Assembly (NCBI GenBank): GCA_037349105.1
Contig: JAYJMM010000110.1
Coordinates: forward strand, 1,860,001-1,924,000
Source of the DNA: Limnomonas spitsbergensis
Lineage: Eukaryota > Chlorophyta > Chlorophyceae > Chlamydomonadales
Length of the DNA: 64,000 bases
Direction of reading: 5' to 3'
Below, one piece after another: positions 57,401 to 64,000 of the stretch. Numbering within the stretch: position 1 is the stretch's first letter; the number at the start of each line of letters is the position of its first letter. Below the pieces are notes generated by a model. The model did no database searches and was not told the DNA's origin. It saw only the letters and a program-made list of their open reading frames with translations. Made by a program: the position numbers and the translations under genes.

Positions 57401-60400
57401 CTCGCCCTAGCTGCAATGATTATGTTGACAACCTCTACCTGTCCTCTCTTGACACCCCCCCCCTCTCCACCCCCTCCCCTCTCCTGACCCCCCCCCACAC
57501 GCCCCCCCCACCTATCTGTATAAAGGATATTCTTCATCTCTGTGTGCCCTTTCTTGACCCCCTCTCCTAGCCACCCCCCACACACACGTACCTTGCTCCA
57601 GCTGCGATAAGGATGTTGGCCACCTCTACCTGTCCTATGTCAATCCCCTTCCCCCCACGACACAGATACATACCTTGCCCCAGCCGCAATAAGGATGTTC
57701 ACCACTTCTGTGTGTCTGCTCTTCACCACCCTCCCCCCTTCCCCTCCTCCCCAAACACACGCACCTCACCCCAGCTGCAATTAGGATGTTCTTCATCTCG
57801 GTGTGCCCATCCTTGACTCCCCTCCCCCCCCCCCTTCCCCTCCCCCCCACCACACACATACATACCTTGCCCCAGCTGCAATCAGGATGTTCGCCACTTC
57901 TGTGTGTCTGTTCTTCACAGCCCCCACCAACGCATTGGTGCCAAACGTGTCGATGGCATCATGGTCTGCTTTGGACTGGAGCAGCAGCTTGACCACATCC
58001 TGTGAAGTGTAATGTGTGAATTGTGAGATGAGGAGTGTGGGGTGTGAAGTGACAAGTGTGAGGTGTCAATGGCATCATGGTCTGCCTTGAACTGCAGCAG
58101 CTGCTTGACCACACACACTGTGTAAGAGTGATGTGTGAATATATGCACGTGGTGTGACGAGTGTGATGTTTGAAACGGCAAGTGTGGGATGGCCTGCTCT
58201 GGGTGCAGATGCAGCATCACCACAACCTGTGATAAGTGTGATGTGCAAGGTGGTAAGTGTGACATTTAAAGTGACATGTGTGAGATGGCCATGGCACTGT
58301 GGCCTGCCACGTGCTGCATATGTAACTTCCACCACCCCTGAACAATCGCACTCCCCCCTTTGCCCTCTTGACCCGTCACCACGAGGGGCGACCTCCTATC
58401 CTAGACGCAACAACTGGCAGGCACAATTTAACCCTGCCCCCAACTGGCAGGCACAATTTAACCCTGCCCCCAACTGGCAGGCACAATTTAACCCTGCCCC
58501 CAACTGGCAGGCACAATTTAACCCTGCCCCCAACTGGCAGGCACAATTTAACCCTGCCCCCAACTGGCAGACACAATTTAACCCTGCCCCCAACTGGCAG
58601 GCACAATTTAACCCTGCCCCCAACTGGCAGACACAATTTAACCCTGCCCCCAACTGGCAGGCACAATTTAACCCTGCCCCCAACTGGCAGGCACAATTTA
58701 ACCCTGCCCCCAACTGGCAGACACAATTTAACCCTGCCCCCAACTGGCAGGCACAATTTAACCCTGCCCCCAACTGGCAGGCACAATTTAACCCTGCCCC
58801 CAACTGGCAGGCACAATTTAACCCTGCCCCCAACTGGCAGGCACAATTTAACCCTGCCCCCAACTGGCAGACACAATTTAACCCTGCCCCCAACTGGCAG
58901 GCACAATTTAACCCTGCCCCCAACTGGCAGGCACAATTTAACCCTGCCCCCAACTGGCAGGCACAATTTAACCCTGCCCCCAACTGGCAGGCACAATTTA
59001 ACCCTGCCCCCAACTGGCAGGCACAATTTAACCCTGCCCCCAACTGGCAGACGCAATTTAACCCTGCCCCCAACTGGCAGACACAATTTAACCCTGCCCC
59101 CAACTGGCAGGCACAATTTAACCCTGCCCCCAACTGGCAGGCACAATTTAACCCTGCCCCCAACTGGCAGGCACAATTTAACCCTGCCCCCAACTGGCAG
59201 GCACAATTTAACCCTGCCTCCAACTGGCAGGCACAATTTAACCCTGCCCCCAACTGGCAGGCACAATTTAACCCTGCCCCCAACTGGCAGACACAATTTA
59301 ACCCTGCCCCCAACTGGCAGACACAATTTAACCCTGCCCCCAACTGGCAGGCACAATTTAACCCTGCCCCCAACTGGCAGGCACAATTTAACCCTGCCCC
59401 CAACTGGCAGGCACAATTTAACCCTGCCCCCAACTGGCAGGCACAATTTAACCCTGCCCCCAACTGGCAGGCACAATTGAACCCTGCCCCCAACTGGCAG
59501 GCACAATTTAACCCTGCCCCCAACTGGCAGGCACAATTGAACCCTGCCCCCAACTGGCAGGCACAATTTAACCCTGCCCCCAACTGGCAGGCACAATTTA
59601 ACCCTGCCCCCAACTGGCAGGCACAATTTAACCCTGCCCCCAACTGGCAGGCACAATTTAACCCTGCCCCCAACTGGCAGGCACAATTTAACCCTGCCCC
59701 CAACTGGCAGGCACAATTTAACCCTGCCCCCAACTGGCAGGCACAATTGAACCCTGCCCCCAACTGGCAGGCACAATTTAACCCTGCCCCCAACTGGCAG
59801 ACACAATTTAACCCTGCCCCCAACTGGCAGGCACAATTTAACCCTGCCCCCAACTGGCAGACACAATTTAACCCTGCCCCCAACTGGCAGGCACAATTTA
59901 ACCCTGCCCCCAACTGGCAGGCACAATTTAACCCTGCCCCCAACTGGCAGGCACAATTTAACCCTGCCCCCAACTGGCAGGCACAATTTAACCCTGCCTC
60001 CAACTGGCAGGCACAATTTAACCCTGCCCCCAACTGGCAGGCACAATTTAACCCTGCCCCCAACTGGCAGACACAATTTAACCCTGCCCCCAACTGGCAG
60101 GCACAATTTAACCCTGCCCCCAACTGGCAGGCACAATTTAACCCTGCCCCCAACTGGCAGACACAATTTAACCCTGCCCCCAACTGGCAGGCACAATTTA
60201 ACCCTGCCTCCAACTGGCAGGCACAATTTAACCCTGCCCCCAACTGGCAGACACAATTTAACCCTGCCCCCAACTGGCAGGCACAATTTAACCCTGCCCC
60301 CAACTGGCAGACACAATTTAACCCTGCCCTGAACCCTCACCCTCAATACTCCTAGACACTTTCACTCACCCCTTTGCCCAAGAAACATTTGCCCTCTGTA

Positions 60401-62429
60401 GGCAGGCACAACTTGCCCTCTCGGCCCTGACTACTCGACCTTCCATCCCTGCACCACGTCACTCACCGCTTTGCCCTCTTGACTTGCCACCATGAGGGGC
60501 AACCTCCTATCCCAGTCGCAACGACTGACAGACACAACTAAACCCCCAAACCCTGCCCTGAACCCTACAACCATTTAACCCCCAAACCCGGACCTCAACC
60601 CTCGGTCCCTGCACCCTCTCACTCACCGCTTTGCCCTCTTGAGCTGCCATCATGAGGGGCGATCGCCTGTCATAGTCTCAGCAGCTGGCGGACACAACTG
60701 GACCCCGAAACCCTGTCTTGGACCCTCCATCCCTGAACCCTGTCACTCACCACTGTGCCCTCTTGAGCAGCTGGTGGACACAACTAAACCCCGAAACCCT
60801 GTCTTGGACCCTCTCACTCACCGCTTTGCCCTCTTGAGCTGCCACCATCAGGGGCGACCTCCTGTCATAGTCACAGCAGCTGGCGGACACCCCTTGAGTT
60901 AGGTACTCTCTCACGAGATCCACGTCACCCTGAGGGGGGGGGGAGGAGGGGTTTTGGGAGCAACGGTTTGTTGAGGGATACCCTTTCTGTCTGTGGGCAG
61001 TGCAGGGACATGTTGTACAATGGCGGGTGGGCAGTACAGGGACATGCTGTACAGTGGCGACGCCTAAGATGATCTGAAATGACAGAGTTCAGGGGCTTGG
61101 TAGCCACCCTGAGAGTGAGGAGGCACGGCGGTTTCGGAGGAAGGGTGAACGGGAAATTACAGGGGTGAGGGGCTCAGTCGCCCTGAGAGAGAGGAGGTGG
61201 GGGCGGTTTCGGAGCAAGGATTAACGGGGACTCGTAGGTCTGAGGGGCTAGGTCGCCCTGAGAGAGATGAGGTGGGGGCGGTTTCGGAGCAAAACCAAAA
61301 GTAGCCATGATCCCTGCAGTACACAGACTCCCCCTCAAATCTCATACCTTGGAAACAATCCAGGGTTCAGAGTATATGGGTCAAGGGTTAAGAGTATGTG
61401 GGTCAAGGGTTTAAAGTATATAGATCCAGGGTTAAGAGTATGTGGGTTAAGAGTTTAGAGTAAATTGGTCAAGGGTTTAGAGTAAATGGGTCAAGGTTTA
61501 GAGTGTTTGGTCCACACCTAAACCCTACTGTGCCCAGACCCCCCCCCCCTCCCTCATATATTAATCGGGCTCAGGGTACATGGTCCAAACTTCAACCCTT
61601 CGCTGCATTCCCAAGCTCGATAACAGCCTCCCAGGACTCACATGGGTTCAAGTTTAAGCCCATACCCCTGCGGCCGCAACCCGCGTACCTTGCATGCCGC
61701 ATGCACAAGCTCGATAATAGCCCTATCCCCTACCTCATACCTTGGATCAGGTATGAGATCCTCACACCATATGGGTTCAGGTTTAAGCCTATACCCCTGC
61801 AGCCGTAACCCTCAGACCTTGGACGCCGCATGCACGAGCTCAATAACATTCCCGGAACCTCTCTCATACCTTAAATGGGTTTAGGGTTGAACCCTTAACC
61901 CTATAGCCGTAACCCTCATAGCTTGGGAGTGTGCAGCAAGCCCTTAAGGTTCAGCCCTAGGATCTTAACTCTACAGCCGTAACCCTCATACCTTAAATGG
62001 GTTTAGGGTTAAACCCTTAACCCTATAGCCGTAACCCTCATAGCTTGGGAGTGTGCAGCAAGCCCTAAAGGTTCAGCCCTAGGATCTTAACCCTACAGCC
62101 GTAACCCTCATACCTCTAATGGGTTTTGGGTTAAACCCTTAACCCTACTGCCGTAACCCTCATAGCTTGGGAGTGTGCAGCAAGCCCTAAAGGTTCAGCC
62201 CTCCTGCCGTAATCCTATAGCCGTAACCCACATACCTCGGTAGAGTTTAAGCCCTAAAGGTTCAGCCCTCCTGCTGTAACCCTACGCCATACCCCTCATA
62301 CCTTGGATGCCGCATCCATGAGCTCCATGACCTTCTGTTGCGCCTGCTTGGCGAAGAAGTGGAAGATCTTGGCCTTCAGGATGGCCTCAAAATCTGTGAC
62401 AGGCTTAAGCTGAGGCGGAGACAAGATCT
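51422..62429 (-). CDS. Gene C: ankyrin-repeat protein, C-terminal part (5' end beyond window)
   Basis: Seven minus-strand exons join in phase: 62302-62429, 60822-60929, 57866-57999, 55861-55977, 54731-54782, 54012-54140 and 51422-52207. They give 483 residues plus TGA. A short helical lead-in (ILKAKIFHFFAKQAQQKV) precedes about five ankyrin repeats, including GDVDLVREYL, DVVKLLLQSKADHDAID, NRHTEVANILIAAGA, DVATLTRLLRAGLDPNI and AAIRVLVEGGANVLLRDRWG. The DRWG-D-T-ACDDAR ending resembles the last ankyrin repeat of plant SKOR/AKT potassium channels and of glutaminases. An upstream channel, cyclic-nucleotide-binding or enzyme domain is therefore possible beyond 64000, but none is visible. The last exon (about 262 codons) is low-complexity, rich in Ser, Gly, Ala and acidic residues, with no recognised domain. 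The first visible exon could start at 62429 or 62427. The exon junctions cut across ankyrin repeats. Confidence 0.9.
52208..52920 (-). repeat. Acceptor-edge copies of the last gene C exon and GTGTCAGGGTTTAGGG repeats
   Basis: A copy of the exon start (CTAGCACTGCCGCACACTGG) lies at about 52275-52300, with fainter copies near 52500 and 52550. Telomere-like TTTAGGG units mixed with GTGTCAGGG fill 52600-52890. Confidence 0.75.
53460..54011 (-). repeat. Four donor-edge copies of the gene C exon at 54012-54140, about 112-bp period
   Basis: The exon end CTGGAGCCGCTCATGTCCCA, then G and GTGGGAGGGGAT, recurs with donor-equivalent exon ends at 53902, 53790, about 53668 and about 53478. Up to about 50 nt of exon is retained (GAGCT, then CCGTGGTGGCGATGCT-like). 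A tract with TAGCTGAAG repeats continues to about 53100. Confidence 0.88.
54826..55100. repeat. GTGAGTGGGCAAGTGTGG-type array
   Basis: About 14 units, alternating GTGAGTGGGCAAG and GTGAGTAGGCAGGTGCAG, lie upstream of the 52-nt gene C exon. Its composition is close to the 18-bp satellite of gene B intron 3. Confidence 0.88.
55380..55860 (-). repeat. Donor-edge copies of the gene C exon at 55861-55977
   Basis: Copies of the exon end (GGACTGGACCCCAACATCAT) near 55750, 55640, 55515 and 55410 read, for example, GTGGACCCCAACCTCAAGGA, then CCCC. TAGCTGAAGTGTAGCTGA repeats lie between them. Confidence 0.82.
55978..56640 (-). repeat. Five or six acceptor-edge copies of the gene C exon at 55861-55977, about 108-bp period
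   Basis: CTCCTGCAG, then CCTGGCTGATTGCACGTAGG, recurs with exon-equivalent first bases at 56076, 56203, 56312, 56420 and 56528 (spacings 99, 127, 109, 108, 108), plus a worn one near 56630. Each unit keeps about 25 nt of exon and then GACACATCCAGACTCCTG-like intron. The outer units are the most alike. Confidence 0.92.
56690..57865 (-). repeat. About twelve donor-edge copies of the gene C exon at 57866-57999
   Basis: Each copy carries 30 to 45 nt of the exon end plus donor: ACAGAGGTGGCCAACATCCT, then TATTGCAGCTGGGGCAAG, GTAT. Copies sit at roughly 80 to 117-bp intervals (57766, 57674, 57592, 57513, 57401, 57284, 57180 and on to 56707), separated by GGGGGAGGGG tracts. Several keep the ankyrin reading frame (HTEVANILIAAGARY), others have drifted (HNEMKNILIAAGVR). 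Confidence 0.93.
58060..58340 (-). repeat. Acceptor-edge copies of the gene C exon at 57866-57999
   Basis: Three copies of the exon start (GATGTGGTCAAGCTGCTGCT) lie near 58115, 58240 and 58325. The nearest includes about 55 nt of exon (CAAGGCAGACCATGATGCCA), the farther ones less. Confidence 0.82.
58411..60330 (-). repeat. 30-bp satellite, 64 copies, in gene C intron
   Basis: The plus-strand unit is CAACTGGCAGGCACAATTTA followed by ACCCTGCCCC. Variation is confined to few positions (GGCAC/GACAC, CCCC/CCTC, TTTAA/TTGAA). Units resemble the junction CAGCTGGCGGACACAACT plus AAACCCC in the donor-edge copies next to it, so the satellite probably grew from them. It is open in all frames and creates ORFs of 370 to 733 codons. 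Confidence 0.95.
60335..60821 (-). repeat. Donor-edge copies of the gene C exon at 60822-60929
   Basis: The exon end CTCAAGAGGGCAAAGCGGTG, then AGTGAG, and the upstream codons (RRSPLMVAAQEGKA) recur at about 60620-60690 and 60463-60530, in a deleted form near 60750 and a worn form near 60360. One more lies beyond the 30-bp satellite at about 58355-58410. Confidence 0.88.
60950..61280 (-). repeat. Acceptor-edge copies of the gene C exon at 60822-60929
   Basis: CTCTCTCAGGGCGACCTAGC, then CCCTCAGACC, is repeated near 61110, 61185 and 61258. It matches the CTCAG before GGTGACGTGG acceptor. Unit length is about 75 bp, with CCGAAACCGCC in the spacer. Confidence 0.78.
61340..62301 (-). repeat. Donor-edge copies of the first visible gene C exon, about 118-bp period
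   Basis: The exon end ATGGATGCGGCATCCAAG, GTATGAGG recurs near 61690 and 61815 (GTGCATGCGGCGTCCAAG-like). From 61860 to 62290 a unit of about 118 bp (GGTATGAGGGTTACGGCT, then TAGGGTTAAG) repeats three to four times. Confidence 0.82.
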
Positions 62430-62439
62430 CTGCACAGGG

Positions 62440-62680
62440 GGGAGCAGAATGACGGAGGTCAGGGGGGGTAGAGAGTGACAAACGGGCAAGGGGGGGGCAG
62501 AGAGTGACAAAAGAGCAGGGGGGGGGGCAGAGAGTGACAATAGAGCGGGGGGGGCAGAGAGTGACAACAGAGCAGGGGGGGCAGGAGGTGAGGGTAGGCA
62601 GGGGGATAGGATGGGGGGTCAGGTCAGGTCAGGCCACAGCAAGCCATGGCAGGAGCAGCGGACCCACATTTCAGCCAATC
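62440..62680 (-). repeat. AGAGTGACAA/GGGGGG repeats upstream of the first visible gene C exon
   Basis: Four units of AGAGTGACAAA-AGAGC plus a G run lie just upstream of the acceptor at 62430. On the gene strand they read as TTTGTCACTCTCTGCCCCCC, a strong pyrimidine tract repeated with the exon edge lost. Confidence 0.75.
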
Positions 62681-62684
62681 CATG

Positions 62685-64000
62685 AGCTGTCATCAGCTCA
62701 GGGCAGGTCAGCCGTCATCAGCTCAGGGCAGGTCAGCCGTCATCAGCTCAGGACAGGTCAGCCGTCATCAGCTCAGGGCAGGTCAGCCGTCATCAGCTCA
62801 GGACAGGTCAGCCGTCATCAGCCCAGGGCAGGTCAGCCGTCATCAGCTCAGGGCAGGTCAGCCGTCATCAGCTCAGGACAGGTCAGCCGTCATCAGCCCA
62901 GGGCAGGTCAGCCGTCATCAGCTCAGGGCAGGTCAGCCGTCATCAGCTCAGGACAGGTCAGCCTTCATCAGCTCAGGGCAGGTCAGCCATCATCAGCTCA
63001 GGGCAGGTCAGCCGTCATCAGCTCAGAGCAGGTCAGCCGTCATCAGCTCAGGACATGTCAGCCGTCATCAGCCCAGGGCAGGTCAGCCGTCATCAGCTCA
63101 GGGCAGGTCAGCCGTCATCAGCTCAGGGCAGGTCAGCCTTCATCAGCTCAGGGCAGGTCAGCCGTCATCAGCTCAGGACAGGTCAGCCGTCATCAGCTCA
63201 GGGCAGGTCAGCCGTCATCAGCTCAGGGCAGGTCAGCCGTCATCAGCTCAGGACAGGTCAGCCGTCATCAGCCCAGGGCAGGTCAGCCGTCATCAGCTCA
63301 GGGCAGGTCAGCCGTCATCAGCTCAGAGCAGGGCAGCCATCATCAGCTCAGGGCAGGTCAGCCGTCATCAGCCCAGGGCAGGTCAGCCTTCATCAGCTCA
63401 GGGCAGGTCAGCCGTCATCAGCTCAGGACAGGTCAGCCGTCATCAGCTCAGGACAGGTCAGCCGTCATCAGCTCAGGGCAGGTCAGCCGTCATCAGCCCA
63501 GGGCAGGTCAGCCGTCATCAGCTCAGGGCAGGTCAGCCGTCATCAGCTCAGGACAGGTCAGCCGTCATCAGCTCAGGGCAGGTCAGCCGTCATCAGCTCA
63601 GGGCAGGGCAGCCATCATCAGCTCAGGGCAGGTCAGCCGTCATCAGCCCAGGACAGGTCAGCCTTCATCAGCTCAGGGCGGGTCAGCCGTCATCAGCTCA
63701 GGGCAGGTCAGCCTTCATCAGCTCAGGGCAGGTCAGCCGTCATCAGCTCAGGGCAGGTCAGCCGTCATCAGCCCAGGGCAGGTCAGCCATCATCAGCCCA
63801 GGGCAGGTCAGCCTTCATCAGCTCAGGGCAGGTCAGCCGTCATCAGCTCAGGGCAGGTCAGCCTTCATCAGCTCAGGGCAGGTCAGCCGTCATCAGCTCA
63901 GGGCAGGTCAGCCTTCATCAGCTCAGGGCAGGTCAGCCGTCATCAGCTCAGGGCAGGTCAGCCGTCATCAGCCCAGGGCAGGTCAGCCATCATCAGCTCA
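62685..64000. repeat. 25-bp satellite running off the window end, about 52 copies
   Basis: The unit starts GTCATCAGCTCAGGGCAGGT and ends CAGCC. Point variants (GCCCAG, GGACAG, CCTTCATC, CCATCATC) recur in non-random order, suggesting higher-order blocks. On the gene C strand each unit has GCTGACC and GCTGATG, which resemble branch-point sequences. It probably fills the upstream intron of gene C. Confidence 0.93.

Noticed and set aside
58154..60355. 733-codon NWQAQFNPAP repeat protein
   Set aside because: It is an artefact of the 30-bp satellite in a gene C intron. Three other frames are open over the same stretch, and the strand is opposite to gene C.

Overview
This window looks like nuclear DNA of a green alga. 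The reasons are intron-rich genes with strict GT-AG junctions, plant-type TTTAGGG heptamers scattered through introns, G+C-rich exons, and the C-terminal end of an L1-like LINE. A pyramimonadalean prasinophyte such as Cymbomonas is my best guess, but that is from general resemblance only. Nothing looks prokaryotic, organellar or viral.

Almost all of the very long ORFs are read-throughs of tandem repeats. Checking splice phase by hand gave three real genes. Gene A (+, 848 to 15880) has 12 visible exons, and its first visible exon starts at a splice acceptor, so the 5' end is missing or unrecognised. It reads 921 codons without a break and I do not recognise the product. Gene B (-, 48183 to 22738) is complete: 10 exons, 876 codons, encoding a secreted, C-terminally membrane-anchored multicopper oxidase with all four copper motifs. 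Gene C (-, 62429 to 51422) is the last 7 exons of an ankyrin-repeat protein whose start lies beyond the right edge. Genes A and B converge on a 6.9-kb region of retroelement debris. Genes C and B lie head to tail, with about 3.2 kb between them.

The remarkable feature is how the introns are built. At nearly every junction of all three unrelated genes, the splice site plus the adjoining exon edge (roughly 20 to 90 nt) is tandemly reiterated into the intron. Acceptor copies lie upstream of the real acceptor and donor copies lie downstream of the real donor. Many of these series have a period near 108 to 120 bp. Some have grown into satellites: an 83-bp unit in about 140 copies (28.8 to 40.6 kb), each carrying the 3' splice site and first 37 nt of gene B exon 5; a 68-bp unit in 9 copies carrying the donor of exon 4; a 23 to 24-bp unit carrying the GTGAGT donor of exon 6; and a 30-bp unit in 64 copies in gene C. 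The same process has duplicated the 3' end of the gene C coding region.

Layout: 1-15.9 kb gene A; 15.9-22.7 kb LINE and SINE-like debris; 22.7-48.2 kb gene B, mostly satellite-filled introns; 48.2-51.4 kb intergenic; 51.4-62.4 kb gene C; 62.7-64 kb a 25-bp satellite upstream of the first visible gene C exon. The three gene products show no evident functional link. What they share is the mode of intron growth. Exon borders were derived by eye from phase continuity and have not been checked against transcripts.
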